DNA of 64,000 bases from an uncultured Serinicoccus sp. (GTDB lineage Bacteria; Actinomycetota; Actinomycetes; Actinomycetales; Dermatophilaceae), in NCBI RefSeq assembly GCF_947487915.1, contig NZ_CANKYH010000006.1:186001-250000 (forward strand), written 5' to 3'. Below are positions 1-9,318 of the stretch, piece after piece; the stretch's first letter is position 1; every line of letters begins with the position of its first letter. The notes under the pieces are model-generated. The model saw only the letters and a list, made by a program, of their open reading frames with translations, ran no database searches and was not told where the DNA came from. The position numbers and the translations under genes were made by a program.

Positions 1-89
1 GTACGGACCTGGAGCGCCTCTTCCTCGAGCTCACCGAGTCGCCCGAGCACCGCAACCGCAACCTCGCCACCGGGACGGAGGCCGCCTGA
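1..89 (+). CDS. ABC transporter ATP-binding protein, C-terminal fragment
   Basis: Only the last 28 codons are in the window (reading frame from base 3), ending at a TGA whose last base is the A of the next ATG. The tail reads LERLFLELTES followed by a short polar end. LEERFLELT-like endings are typical of ABC-2-type exporter ATPases, and the next gene is the matching permease. The assignment therefore rests mainly on context and on this tail; none of the Walker motifs are visible. Confidence 0.6.
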   Translation, partial: TDLERLFLELTESPEHRNRNLATGTEAA

Positions 90-928
90 TGATCTCGCTC
101 GTGCGCGCCGAGCTGCGCAAGTACTTCACCACCCGCCTCTCCTGGTCGATGCCGCTGGCCATGGCCGTGCTGGGAGGCCTCTTCGCCGCCCTCCAAGGGC
201 TCTTCCTCGCCGTCATCGGGGAGTTCCCCGGTCCGGACGGCTCGATGATCGTGCCGGCCGAGGCGTTCGGGGAGGACGTCGTGGCCCGGCTGGTCTACAC
301 GGGTGGCGTGCAGATCGGCTACCTCCTCGCGCTCGTGCTCGGCATCCTGTCGATGAGCGGCGAGTTCCGGCACAAGACGATCACCGCCACCCTGCTCGCC
401 GCTCCCCGCCGTGGCCAGCTCATCGCCGCCAAGCTCGCCTCGGTCGCCGTGATCGTCGCCGTCAACTCCGTGGCCTTCACCCTCGGCAGCGTCGTGGGCG
501 GCGGTCTGACCCTGGCGCTCGGCGACGCGAGCCTCTTCCCGGACCCGGCCGGGCTGCTCGCCACCTTCGCTCGGATGATCCTCGTGCTGGTGCTCTGGGG
601 CCTCATGGGCTTCGGGCTGGGGGTGCTCATCACCAACCAGGTGGTGGCCCTCTTCGTGGGCGTCGGCGTCACCCTCCTCGTCGAGCCCCTGCTCGGCCTC
701 GGCCTCACCTTCGTGGAGCAGCTGGCGGACGCCTCCAAGTTCTTCCCCAGCCAGGCGAGCATGAGCGCCCTCGACCTCTTCGCCGGGGTCGACCCGGGCA
801 TGGCCCAGTCGCTGGGCGGTGCGCAGGACGCCCTGTCGTGGGGCTGGGGCACCCTGGTGCTCCTCGGGTATGCCGCGTTCATGGCCGCCCTGGGTTGGCT
901 GCTCACCTCCCGGCGCGACGTCGCCTGA
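89..928 (+). CDS. ABC-2 type transporter permease
   Basis: A 279-residue integral membrane protein with about six hydrophobic segments. The first is near residues 20-45; others lie around 75-95, 110-140, 160-185, 190-215 and 250-272. The fragment FRHKTITATLLAAPRR after the second segment is the usual ABC-2 permease signature. It pairs with the ATPase whose stop codon it overlaps (TGATG), so the two are translationally coupled and form an exporter. The substrate cannot be read from the sequence. The gene ends just before a strong inverted repeat. Confidence 0.85.
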   Translation: MISLVRAELRKYFTTRLSWSMPLAMAVLGGLFAALQGLFLAVIGEFPGPDGSMIVPAEAFGEDVVARLVYTGGVQIGYLLALVLGILSMSGEFRHKTITATLLAAPRRGQLIAAKLASVAVIVAVNSVAFTLGSVVGGGLTLALGDASLFPDPAGLLATFARMILVLVLWGLMGFGLGVLITNQVVALFVGVGVTLLVEPLLGLGLTFVEQLADASKFFPSQASMSALDLFAGVDPGMAQSLGGAQDALSWGWGTLVLLGYAAFMAALGWLLTSRRDVA

Positions 929-935
929 CCTCGCG

Positions 936-965
936 CCCCTGCCCCTGCGGCCGGAGGGGCAGGGG
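936..965 (+). terminator. hairpin terminator after the ABC exporter genes
   Basis: A perfect 11-bp stem (CCCCTGCCCCT pairing with AGGGGCAGGGG) around an 8-nt loop lies 7 nt after the permease stop. There is no T-run, as is common in high-GC actinobacteria. Confidence 0.65.
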
Positions 966-967
966 GA

Positions 968-973
968 TAGGCT
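968..973 (+). promoter_or_regulatory. putative -10 element of kgd
   Basis: TAGGCT fits the actinobacterial TANNNT -10 consensus and follows the terminator hairpin directly. It predicts a leader of about 58 nt before the kgd GTG. No convincing -35 is visible. Confidence 0.35.
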
Positions 974-1037
974 GGGCGGCGCACATGCAGCGGACGCATG
1001 CTGGTCGTCCCCGGACGTGAGATGAGGCGCTAACCCC

Positions 1038-4000
1038 GTGGCCAACCCGCCGAGCAGCGACACCACCACCGACTTCGGAGCCAACGAGTGGCTCGTGGAG
1101 GAGATGCGTGAGCAGTTCGACCAGGATCCGGGGTCGGTCGACCCTTCCTGGCGACGATACTTCGAGAAGGGTGGCGGGGGCACCAGCGGCAACGGCTCGG
1201 GGTCGGCAGACCGCTCGGGGGACGGCGCGTCCGGGGCGCAGGACCGGGCGAGCAGCAACGGCTCGAGCCCCGCACGCGGGTCCACCCGGACCCGCCCGGC
1301 CCCCTCCTCCGGACCGAAGGTGGCCCCGGCACCACCTCGCGAGTCCGCGGACCGGGGCGGCAGCGGCAGCACGGCCAAGAGCGGCACCGGCACGAGCACC
1401 GAGGGCAGCACCGGCGGCAGCACCGCCACGAAGAGCGGCGGGGGCAGCCCCACCGCCGGAGCGCAGCAGTCGGACGCCCCGGCGTCCACCCCGCCGGCCG
1501 AGGCCGGCAGCACCGAGCAGAGCACGAGCACGAAGGCACCGATGTCCCGCGAGGCACCCGCCCCCAAGAAGACCGGCCCCCAGGAGGACGTCACCCTCAC
1601 CCCGCTGCGCGGCGCGGCGGCCCGGGTGGTGTCCAACATGGACACCTCGCTGGAGGTGCCGACCGCGACGAGCGCCCGCAACCTGCCGGCGAAGCTGCTC
1701 ATCGACAACCGGACGGTGATCAACAACCACCTGGCCCGCAGCCGCGGCGGCAAGGTGAGCTTCACCCACATCATCGGCTACGCCATGGTCCGGGCGCTGC
1801 GCGCGATGCCGGCCATGAACAACGGTTTCGCGGAGGAGAACGGCAAGCCGAACCTCGTCGAGCCGGCCCACATCAACCTGGGTCTGGCCATCGACGTGCC
1901 CAAGTCCGACGGCACCCGCCAGCTCCTCGTGCCCAGCATCAAGAGCGCCGAGGAGATGAGTTTCTACGAGTTCTGGAGCGCCTACGAGAAGGTGGTGCGC
2001 AAGGCCCGCGACGGCAAGCTCACCCTCGAGGACTTCCAGGGCACGACCATCACCCTCACCAACCCCGGCGGGATCGGCACCCTGCACTCGGTGCCCCGGC
2101 TCATGAAGGGTCAGGGCACGATCGTCGGCGTCGGCTCGCTGGACTACCCGGCCGAGTGGCAGGGGGCCGCCACCGAGCGCATCCTGGCCAACGGGGTGAG
2201 CAAGATCCTCACGCTGACCTCCACCTACGACCACCGCATCATCCAGGGTGCCCAGTCGGGGGAGTTCCTCAAGATCATGCACCAGCTGCTGCTGGGGCAG
2301 GAGGGCTTCTACGACGACATCTTCACCTCGCTGCGGATCCCCTACGAGCCGATCCGCTGGCACCCGGACATCGCGGCCACCCACGACGACGACATCTCCA
2401 AGCCGAGCCGGATCCAGGAGCTCATCCACGCCTACCGGGTCCGCGGGCACCTCATGGCCGACACCGACCCGCTGGAGTACCGCCAGCGTCGGCACCCCGA
2501 CCTCGCCATCGAGAACCACGGCCTCACGCTGTGGGACCTCGACCGCGAGGTCCCCACCGGAGGTTTCGGCGGCAAGCCACGGCTCAGTCTGCGCCGCATC
2601 CTGGGGATCCTGCGCGACACGTACTGCCGCACGGTCGGCATCGAGTACATGCACATCCAGGACCCCGACCAGCGCGAGTGGTTCCAGAAGAAGCTCGAGG
2701 TGCCCTTCGAGAAGCCGGCCCCCGCGGAGCAGCTGCGGATCCTGCGCCGGCTCAACGCGGCGGAGGCCTTCGAGACCTTCCTGCAGACCAAGTTCGTCGG
2801 GCAGAAGAGGTTCAGCCTGGAGGGCGGCGAGTCGGTCATCGCCCTGCTGGACAAGGTGCTCAACCGCGCGGCGGACGACGGCCTCACCGAGGTGACGATC
2901 GGTATGCCGCACCGCGGCCGGCTCAACGTCCTCGCCAACCTCGCGGGCAAGTCCTACGGCCAGATCTTCCGCGAGTTCGAGGGCAAGCAGGCGGCCGGCT
3001 CGGTCCAGGGGTCCGGCGACGTGAAGTACCACCTCGGCACCGAGGGGGAGTTCACCACGGAGGACGGCAAGACCACCCGTGTCTACCTCGCGGCCAACCC
3101 CTCGCACCTGGAGGCGGTGAACCCGGTTCTGGAGGGCATCACCCGGGCCAAGCAGGACCGTCTGGTCCGCGAGACCGACGCCGACCTCAGCACGGTGATG
3201 CCGGTGCTCATGCACGGCGACGCGGCCTTCGCCGGCCAGGGGGTGGTGCTGGAGACGATGCAGATGTCCGAGCTGCCGGCCTACCGCACCGGCGGGACGC
3301 TGCACATCGTCATCAACAACCAGGTGGGGTTCACCACCGCCCCGCAGCACTCACGCTCCTCGGTCTACTGCACCGACCTGGCGCGGACCGTGCAGGCACC
3401 GATCTTCCACGTCAACGGGGACGACCCCGAGGCCGTGGTCCGGGTCGCCGAGCTCGCCTACGAGTTCCGGCAGAAGTTCGGCAAGGACGTCGTCATCGAC
3501 CTGGTGTGCTACCGGCGCCGCGGCCACAACGAGGGCGACGACCCCTCGATGACGCAGCCGCTCATGTACGACCTCATCGAGGCCAAGCGCTCGGTCCGCA
3601 AGCTCTACACCGAGTCGCTCATCGGCCGCGGGGACATCTCGGTCGAGGACGCCGAGGCGGCGCTGCGCGACTACCAGCGTCAGCTCGAGAACGTCTTCAC
3701 CGAGACCAAGAAGGCGCTCAAGGGCGAGAGCGACGACGGCGGCGGCGGGCTCGAGCGCCCGCACGCCCAGGAGGAGGGTGACGCGGCGGCCCGGCCGCGG
3801 CCCACCGCGATCTCCGACCAGGCCCTCCGGGACATCGGGGACGCCCTCGCCACCCCGCCGGAGGAGTTCACCGTCCACACCAAGCTCGCCAAGCTGCTGT
3901 CCTCCCGACGGCAGATGGCCCGCGAGGGCGGGATCGACTGGGCCATGGCCGAGCTGATCGCCTTCGGGTCGCTGGTCACGGAGGGCACTCCGGTCCGGCT

Positions 4001-4973
4001 CGTCGGCCAGGACAGCCGGCGCGGCACCTTCGTGCAGCGGCACGCCGTGCTGACCGACAAGGACACCGCCTCCACCTGGACTCCGCTGGACCACCTCACC
4101 GACGACCAGGCTCCCTTCGAGGTCTACGACTCCCTCCTGTCCGAGTTCGCGGCCATGGGCTTCGAGTACGGCTACTCGGTGGAGAAGACCGACACGCTCG
4201 TGCTCTGGGAGGCGCAGTTCGGCGACTTCGTCAACGGCGCGCAGACGGTCGTCGACGAGTTCATCAGCTCCTCGGAGCAGAAGTGGGACCAGCGCAGCTC
4301 GGTGGTGCTGCTGCTGCCGCACGGCTACGAGGGGCAGGGACCGGACCACTCCTCCGCCCGCATCGAGCGCTTCCTGCAGCAGTGCGCCGAGGACAACATG
4401 AGGGTGGCCTACCCCTCCACCCCGGCGTCCTACTTCCACCTGCTGCGCTCGCACGCCGTCGCGCGGCCCCGTCGCCCCCTCGTGGTCTTCACCCCGAAGG
4501 CCATGCTCCGCCTCAAGGCGGCGGCGAGCGCGGTCGAGGACTTCACCGACGGCACCTTCGAGCCGGTGCTGCCGGACCGGGTGGACCTCGACCGGGGCGC
4601 CGTGGACCGGGTGCTCATCGCCTCGAGCAAGCTGGTCTACGACCTGGAGGACGAGCGCACCAAGCGGGAGGACGAGCGGACCGCGATCCTGCGGGTCGAG
4701 CAGCTCTATCCCGTCCCCGGCAAGCAGCTGGCGGCGCTCACCGAGCAGTACCCCGACGCGGAGCTCGTCTGGGTGCAGAACGAGCCGAAGAACCAGGGAG
4801 CCTGGCCGTTCATGGCCCTCAACCTGCCGGACGCGCTGCGCCAGCACGGCGAGGAGCGCCCGCTGCGGGTGGTCAGCCGCCCGGCCTCCGCCTCGCCGGC
4901 GACCGGGTCGGCCAAGGTCCACGCCGTCGAGCAGGCTGCCCTGCACGACGCGGCCTTCTCCCGGCGCGCATGA
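1038..4973 (+). CDS. kgd: multifunctional 2-oxoglutarate decarboxylase/dehydrogenase, fused E1 and E2 domains
   Basis: A 1311-residue protein of the mycobacterial Kgd / corynebacterial OdhA type, acting on 2-oxoglutarate in the TCA cycle. The order is an E1 N-terminal helix (about residues 13-42, NEWLVEEMREQF), a Gly/Ser/Thr/Pro-rich linker of about 140 residues, and an E2-like acyltransferase domain (about 190-420, with TYDHRIIQGA near 397). The ThDP-dependent E1 follows, with GDAAFAGQGV near 727 and HNEGDDPSMTQP near 830. There is no lipoyl domain, as expected for this family, in which a lipoylated partner is supplied by another complex. The GTG start is chosen because the E1 N-terminal segment begins directly after it. 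The linker is longer and more repetitive than in mycobacteria. Its stop overlaps the next gene (GCATGA). Confidence 0.96.
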   Translation: MANPPSSDTTTDFGANEWLVEEMREQFDQDPGSVDPSWRRYFEKGGGGTSGNGSGSADRSGDGASGAQDRASSNGSSPARGSTRTRPAPSSGPKVAPAPPRESADRGGSGSTAKSGTGTSTEGSTGGSTATKSGGGSPTAGAQQSDAPASTPPAEAGSTEQSTSTKAPMSREAPAPKKTGPQEDVTLTPLRGAAARVVSNMDTSLEVPTATSARNLPAKLLIDNRTVINNHLARSRGGKVSFTHIIGYAMVRALRAMPAMNNGFAEENGKPNLVEPAHINLGLAIDVPKSDGTRQLLVPSIKSAEEMSFYEFWSAYEKVVRKARDGKLTLEDFQGTTITLTNPGGIGTLHSVPRLMKGQGTIVGVGSLDYPAEWQGAATERILANGVSKILTLTSTYDHRIIQGAQSGEFLKIMHQLLLGQEGFYDDIFTSLRIPYEPIRWHPDIAATHDDDISKPSRIQELIHAYRVRGHLMADTDPLEYRQRRHPDLAIENHGLTLWDLDREVPTGGFGGKPRLSLRRILGILRDTYCRTVGIEYMHIQDPDQREWFQKKLEVPFEKPAPAEQLRILRRLNAAEAFETFLQTKFVGQKRFSLEGGESVIALLDKVLNRAADDGLTEVTIGMPHRGRLNVLANLAGKSYGQIFREFEGKQAAGSVQGSGDVKYHLGTEGEFTTEDGKTTRVYLAANPSHLEAVNPVLEGITRAKQDRLVRETDADLSTVMPVLMHGDAAFAGQGVVLETMQMSELPAYRTGGTLHIVINNQVGFTTAPQHSRSSVYCTDLARTVQAPIFHVNGDDPEAVVRVAELAYEFRQKFGKDVVIDLVCYRRRGHNEGDDPSMTQPLMYDLIEAKRSVRKLYTESLIGRGDISVEDAEAALRDYQRQLENVFTETKKALKGESDDGGGGLERPHAQEEGDAAARPRPTAISDQALRDIGDALATPPEEFTVHTKLAKLLSSRRQMAREGGIDWAMAELIAFGSLVTEGTPVRLVGQDSRRGTFVQRHAVLTDKDTASTWTPLDHLTDDQAPFEVYDSLLSEFAAMGFEYGYSVEKTDTLVLWEAQFGDFVNGAQTVVDEFISSSEQKWDQRSSVVLLLPHGYEGQGPDHSSARIERFLQQCAEDNMRVAYPSTPASYFHLLRSHAVARPRRPLVVFTPKAMLRLKAAASAVEDFTDGTFEPVLPDRVDLDRGAVDRVLIASSKLVYDLEDERTKREDERTAILRVEQLYPVPGKQLAALTEQYPDAELVWVQNEPKNQGAWPFMALNLPDALRQHGEERPLRVVSRPASASPATGSAKVHAVEQAALHDAAFSRRA

Positions 4974-6022
4974 GCACGGCGACGCACGCCCCGGCACCCC
5001 TCCCGGAGGGCATGTCGGCGGCGAGCCCGACCGAGGCGGACCTGGACGACCTGGTCCGGCTGCTGCGCCGGCACGAGCACGAGGCCCGAGGGTGGCCCGG
5101 GGCGCAGAGCGACTCGGTCCGTGCCGAGGTGAGCGGTCGGGGCGCCAGCACCCACCGTCACGAGATGGTGCGGGACGCCGACGGGACCGCCCGCGCCTGG
5201 CTCAGCCTGCACGACCGGGCCGCCGGGCGGGTGCTGGTGGGGGTCACGATCGACCCCGACCTGCCGGACGAGCACGCGGACCCGCTGGCGGACTGGGCCT
5301 TCGACCGCGTCCAGGAGTTGGGGCGGGAGCTGCTGGAGGAGCGCGGTATGCAGCGCACCCAGCTGGACTCCGGGGCCTTCGCCGACGATGAGCGCCAGCA
5401 GCGGTGGTTGCGGGCGGCCGGGTACGAGCACGTCCGGGACTGGTGGCAGATGACCCGTCCGGTCGACCCGGCCGCGGACGACGAGACCCCCGAGCTGCGA
5501 GAGGGCGTGGAGATCTTCCGGGTGCGTCAGGACGACGGGGTGGGGATGCCCGACGAGGACGACCTGCGGGCCGTGCACCTCGTCCTGGAGGAGTCCTTCG
5601 CCGACCACTTCAACTCCTACCGCGAGACCTTCGAGGAGTTCGTGTCGCGGCTGCGCGAGGACCCGGGCCACCGCTGGGACCACTGGTGGCTGGCCACGGT
5701 GGACGGTGAGCCCGCGGGAGCGGTCGTCGCCTCCATCAGCCGCGGCAGCATCGGTGCGGACGGCACGGCGTCGCCGGACAGCTCCTACATCGACTACATC
5801 GGGGTGCACCGCCGGGCGCGCGGCCGCGGGGTCGCCAAGGGTCTCCTGCGGACCGTCGTCGCGGACGCGGCGGCCCGGGGCCGCTCCTCGGTCGGTCTGG
5901 AGGTGGACGCGGACTCCCCCACCGGCGCCGACGGGCTCTACCGCTCGTTGGGCTGGGAGACCCGCTACGTCACGCAGTCCTGGCACCGCATGGTCAGCCT
6001 CGACGCGGAGGGTGAGCGGTGA
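4970..6022 (+). CDS. tandem GNAT-domain N-acetyltransferase
   Basis: A 350-residue protein with two GNAT folds. The N-terminal one (about 15-165) is degenerate. The C-terminal one (about 190-345) keeps the acetyl-CoA loop (GVHRRARGRGVAKGLL near 280) and the typical end LYRSLGWE. The architecture resembles mycothiol synthase MshD and related actinobacterial double-GNAT proteins, but the match is too general to call mshD. The ATG at 4970 overlaps the kgd stop by four bases, so the two are coupled. Upstream in-frame sequence lies inside kgd and is excluded. The acceptor substrate is unknown. Confidence 0.82.
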   Translation: MSTATHAPAPLPEGMSAASPTEADLDDLVRLLRRHEHEARGWPGAQSDSVRAEVSGRGASTHRHEMVRDADGTARAWLSLHDRAAGRVLVGVTIDPDLPDEHADPLADWAFDRVQELGRELLEERGMQRTQLDSGAFADDERQQRWLRAAGYEHVRDWWQMTRPVDPAADDETPELREGVEIFRVRQDDGVGMPDEDDLRAVHLVLEESFADHFNSYRETFEEFVSRLREDPGHRWDHWWLATVDGEPAGAVVASISRGSIGADGTASPDSSYIDYIGVHRRARGRGVAKGLLRTVVADAAARGRSSVGLEVDADSPTGADGLYRSLGWETRYVTQSWHRMVSLDAEGER

Positions 6023-6690
6023 GCGCGGGCGACCACGGCGGACGCGTCGAGCTGGAGTACGCCCCCAGCGCCGACTTCCAGGTGGCCGACGGGCCCCGGG
6101 ACATCGGTCTGTGCTTCGTCGGTGACGGTTTCGTCGCCGGGTATGGCGATCCCAAGGCCCTGGGTTGGGTCAACCGCGTGGTGGGCCGGACCGATCGCGG
6201 GGGGACGGACACCGACATCACCAGCTACAACCTCGGGGTCCGGGGCGCCAGCTCGGCCGACGTGATGAACCGGTGGAGGGGCGAGTGCCCCGCCCGGTGG
6301 CAGGGTCGCGGTGAGCGGCGTCTCGTCATCGGCGTCGGCGCCGAGGACGTCGACCAGGGGATCACCACCGCACGCTCGCGGCTCAACCTGGCCAACGTGC
6401 TCGACGAGGCGAGCTCGACGGGCATCGCGACCTTCCTCGTCGGCCCCACCCCCACCCTGGACGCGGAGGTCAATGCGCGGCTCCAGACGCTCGCCGATGC
6501 GCTGGCCGACGTGTGCTCGCGGCGGGGAGTGCCCTTCGTCGACTGCTTCACCCCGTTGCTCGGTCACGACCAGTGGCAGTCCGACCTCGCCGCCGGCGAC
6601 ACCGTCCACCCCGGTCAGGCGGGGTACGGGCTGATGGCCTGGTTGGTCCTCAACGGGGGCTGGGCCACCTGGCTGCAGCTGGACGGCTGA
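6019..6690 (+). CDS. SGNH/GDSL-fold hydrolase-like protein with altered block I
   Basis: A 223-residue cytosolic protein that starts with GTG inside the previous stop (GTGA). The SGNH layout is clear. Block I is at residues 34-45 (FVGDGFVAGYGDP), the block III position reads GVGAEDV, and block V is DTVHPGQAGY near 200 with the Asp-x-x-His pair. In classical members block I is GDS and supplies the nucleophilic Ser; here it is GDG, and block III lacks the usual GxND. Either this subfamily has lost esterase activity or it uses another residue. It closes the kgd-acetyltransferase operon. Confidence 0.8.
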   Translation: MSAGDHGGRVELEYAPSADFQVADGPRDIGLCFVGDGFVAGYGDPKALGWVNRVVGRTDRGGTDTDITSYNLGVRGASSADVMNRWRGECPARWQGRGERRLVIGVGAEDVDQGITTARSRLNLANVLDEASSTGIATFLVGPTPTLDAEVNARLQTLADALADVCSRRGVPFVDCFTPLLGHDQWQSDLAAGDTVHPGQAGYGLMAWLVLNGGWATWLQLDG

Positions 6691-6719
6691 GCGCCACGAG
6701 GCTGCCGGCCCTCGGGCGG

Positions 6720-6741
6720 CCCTCCCGCTCCGGCGGGTGGG
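6720..6741. terminator. bidirectional hairpin between convergent genes
   Basis: CCC-T-CCCGC / GCGGG-T-GGG with a TCCG loop and one internal T-T mismatch sits between the SGNH gene stop and the pheA stop. It can serve both strands. Confidence 0.5.
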
Positions 6742-6748
6742 CGGGGGG

Positions 6749-7657
6749 TCAGAGCCCCTCGAGCCACGAGCGCGCCTCGTCGTAGGCCTGCTCGTCGGCA
6801 TGGACGGGGACCGGCCGGGCCTGGCCGTCGGCCCGGGGGTAGGACCCCAGGAAGCGCACGTCCCGGCAGGTCCGGCGCAGCCCCAGCAGCGCCTCGCCCA
6901 TCCGCGGCTCGGAGACGTGACCGTCGGCGTCGATCCAGAAGCAGTACTCCCCCAGTCCCTCCCCGGTCGGGCGGGACTCCAGCCGGGTGAGGTCGATGCC
7001 CCGCACGGCGAACTGCTCGAGCAGCTCCAGCAGGGCCCCGGGACGGTTCTGCCAGATGAGGGCCACCAGGGTCGTGCGGTCGGCGCCCGTGGGCGCGCCC
7101 GCCGGGGCGGCGTGCCGCAGCACGACGAAACGGGTGAGCGCGCCGGCCCGGTCGGCGATGCGCTCGGCCAGCCGGTCCAGGCCGTAGGACCGGGCCGCCT
7201 CGGCGGAGGCGATGGCCGCGTCATAGGTCCCCTCCGCCACCGCCTGCGCGGCCCGGGCCGTGGACGACTCCGGCACGAGCTGCGCCTGCGGCAGGTGCCG
7301 CGCCGTCCAGGCCCGGGTCTGGGCGGCCGCGTGGGGGTGCGTGGCCACGACCCGCACCTGGTCCTGGCTCGTCCCGGGGCGGGCCAGCAGGTCGAACTGC
7401 ACCTCGACGAGGACCTCCTCGACGATGCGCACCCGCTCCTGGTCGAGCAGGGCCTGCAGGGTCGCAGGGACCGACCCCTCGACCGAGTTCTCGAAGGGGA
7501 CCACGGCGGCGTGGGCCTCCCCAGCCACCAGCCGCTGCAGGGCCTCGGCCACGGTCGGCACCGGGGTCGCCTCGTGCTCCTGGCGGGTGTCCCACTGCCG
7601 CACAGCCTGCTCGGTGAAGGTGCCGGCCGGGCCGAGGTAGGCGATGCGCGAGGTCAC
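6749..7657 (-). CDS. pheA: prephenate dehydratase
   Basis: A 302-residue monofunctional prephenate dehydratase that converts prephenate to phenylpyruvate in phenylalanine synthesis. It opens with RIAYLGPAGTFTEQA, shows VPFENSVEGSV near residue 55, and has the catalytic TRF motif (ALTRFVVL near 175). A C-terminal ACT domain (about 195-285, with ESRPTGEGLGEY) provides phenylalanine feedback inhibition. No chorismate mutase domain is fused, as is usual in actinobacteria. The GTG start lies only 6 nt after a TAGGGT hexamer, suggesting a leaderless transcript, although the upstream sugar-transferase gene runs in the same direction 24 nt away. Confidence 0.96.
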   Translation of the reverse strand: MTSRIAYLGPAGTFTEQAVRQWDTRQEHEATPVPTVAEALQRLVAGEAHAAVVPFENSVEGSVPATLQALLDQERVRIVEEVLVEVQFDLLARPGTSQDQVRVVATHPHAAAQTRAWTARHLPQAQLVPESSTARAAQAVAEGTYDAAIASAEAARSYGLDRLAERIADRAGALTRFVVLRHAAPAGAPTGADRTTLVALIWQNRPGALLELLEQFAVRGIDLTRLESRPTGEGLGEYCFWIDADGHVSEPRMGEALLGLRRTCRDVRFLGSYPRADGQARPVPVHADEQAYDEARSWLEGL

Positions 7658-7663
7658 CCCGGA

Positions 7664-7669
7664 ACCCTA
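7664..7669 (-). promoter_or_regulatory. -10 element for a leaderless pheA transcript
   Basis: On the minus strand TAGGGT is followed by 6 nt and then the pheA GTG, so the predicted first base of the RNA is the start codon. Confidence 0.5.
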
Positions 7670-7681
7670 GCCGAGCATCCG

Positions 7682-9241
7682 TCAGTAGGCTCCGCTGTCC
7701 GTGCTCACCACCACGCGCGCCGTGCGCCACATGATCATGAGGTCCAGGATGGGGTTCCAGTTCTCGACGTAGTAGAGGTCGAGGCGGACGGCCTCGTCCC
7801 AGGACAGGTCGCTGCGTCCGCTGATCTGCCACAGGCCCGTCATGCCCGGCCGGACCAGCAGTCGGCGGTGCGTGTCCTCGGCATACTCCGCCACCTCGCG
7901 GGGCAGCGGCGGCCGCGGACCGACGAGGCTCATCTCGCCGCGCAGCACGTTCAGCAGCTGCGGCAGCTCGTCGAGGGAGTAGCGGCGGATGAAGGCACCC
8001 ACCTTGGTCACCCTCGGGTCGTGCTGCATCTTGAACAGCGGCCCCGCACCCTCGTTGGCGGCGGTCAGGTCGGCCAACCGGTCCTCCGCGTCCAGCACCA
8101 TGCTGCGGAACTTGAACATCGAGAAGCCGCGGCCGTCCTGGCCCACCCGCTCCTGCCGGAACAGCACCGGGCCGCGGTCCTCGAGCTTGACGGCCAGCGC
8201 CACGGCGAGCATGACCGGGCCGAGGAGCAGGGTGACCGCCAGCGCGGCGAGCCGGTCCATGACGTTCTTGAGCACCCGCTCGGGGCCCACGAAGCGAGGA
8301 GCCTCGACGTGGATCAGCGGCAGCCCCTGCACCGGGCGCGTGAGAACCCGCGGGCCGGCGACGTCCATGATGCCGGGTGCGACCACGAGGTCGATGTCGG
8401 TGGCCTCCAGGGCCCAGCCGAGCTGCCGCAGACCGGTGGTGCCCAGACCCGCGGAGGAGGAGACCGCGACGACGTCGACGTGGTGCTCGAACGCCTTGAG
8501 CAGCACGTCGGACTCCGGCCCCAGGACCGGCACGCCGGCCACCTCGCCGCTGGCGTCGTCGACGCAGGCGCCGAGCACGTGGTAGCCGGCGTCCGGCGCC
8601 CGCCCCAGCGCGCCGACCAGCCCGGCCACGTGGTCCGCGTCACCGACCAGGATGACCCGGTCGGAGAGGTCGCCCTTCTTGCGGCGGGCGACGAGCCAGC
8701 GCCGCGCGCCCCAGCGACCGGTCAGCAGCAGCAGCGTGCCGAGCGGGTAGGCGAGCAGGACGAAGCCCCGCGCGAACTCGATCTGGAAGGCGAACCCGAG
8801 GATCGCCAGCACGGCGAACACCCATGTGGACCCCTGGAACACCTGGCGGTACTCCTGCACCCCGTGCCCGACGGTCCGCCCGTCGTAGGCGCGTTGAATG
8901 TTCAACGACAACACCCAGGCGACGACCAGACCCAGGGCGACGTAGCCGTAGCCGATGCTGAGCCCGCCCACCGACTGCTCGTCGAGGCCGAAGCGGGTGA
9001 CGTAGGCCACCAGCACCGCGGACGTCACCAGCACCAGGTCGAGGACCTTGAGGGTGGTGAGGTAGCCGCTGAGGTAGCGGCGCGCCCGGTGCGGGGCCTT
9101 GCGGCCGCCGTTGGGCAGGCTCTCGGAGTGCCTGAGGGCGTCCGGGATGACGAAGGGTCTCGCCTCGAACACGCGGGAGACCGCGGTGTCGTGCGAGTCC
9201 CTGAAAGCTGTCCCTGTTGCTGTGCCTGTGATCACGGTCAC
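7682..9241 (-). CDS. exopolysaccharide polyprenyl glycosylphosphotransferase
   Basis: A 519-residue membrane enzyme of the WbaP/bacterial sugar transferase family that loads the first sugar-phosphate onto a polyprenyl-phosphate carrier. There are about five N-terminal membrane helices (residues 60-170), then a soluble Rossmann-like region (about 180-300). The catalytic transferase domain follows, with GRGFSMFKFRSM near 370, MSLVGPRPPLPREV near 430 and RPGMTGLWQISGRSDLSW near 455. It stands alone rather than beside glycosyltransferases, so it may feed the surface-polymer locus at 34-47 kb; that link is inference. The GTG at 9241 is the first good start; an in-frame GTG two codons later is possible. 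The upstream region is unusually AT-rich. Confidence 0.92.
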   Translation of the reverse strand: MTVITGTATGTAFRDSHDTAVSRVFEARPFVIPDALRHSESLPNGGRKAPHRARRYLSGYLTTLKVLDLVLVTSAVLVAYVTRFGLDEQSVGGLSIGYGYVALGLVVAWVLSLNIQRAYDGRTVGHGVQEYRQVFQGSTWVFAVLAILGFAFQIEFARGFVLLAYPLGTLLLLTGRWGARRWLVARRKKGDLSDRVILVGDADHVAGLVGALGRAPDAGYHVLGACVDDASGEVAGVPVLGPESDVLLKAFEHHVDVVAVSSSAGLGTTGLRQLGWALEATDIDLVVAPGIMDVAGPRVLTRPVQGLPLIHVEAPRFVGPERVLKNVMDRLAALAVTLLLGPVMLAVALAVKLEDRGPVLFRQERVGQDGRGFSMFKFRSMVLDAEDRLADLTAANEGAGPLFKMQHDPRVTKVGAFIRRYSLDELPQLLNVLRGEMSLVGPRPPLPREVAEYAEDTHRRLLVRPGMTGLWQISGRSDLSWDEAVRLDLYYVENWNPILDLMIMWRTARVVVSTDSGAY

Positions 9242-9318
9242 GGGAGATTTCCGTCCTGTCCCTGCGCGAAGAATGCTCTCCCCAGAGCAAATCTCCTTAC
9301 CAAATCTTTACCTACTTC

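Noticed and set aside
2225..2260. Apparent loss of the E2 catalytic HxxxD motif in kgd (HRIIQG)
   Set aside because: The same Gln is found in the mycobacterial Kgd family as I remember it, so it is a family trait and not a defect.
903..3350. Very long open frame on the strand opposite kgd, with similar ones opposite pheA/sugar transferase and glmS
   Set aside because: They mirror real genes in a high-GC genome, have Arg/Pro/Gly/His-dominated composition, no family motifs and no ribosome sites.
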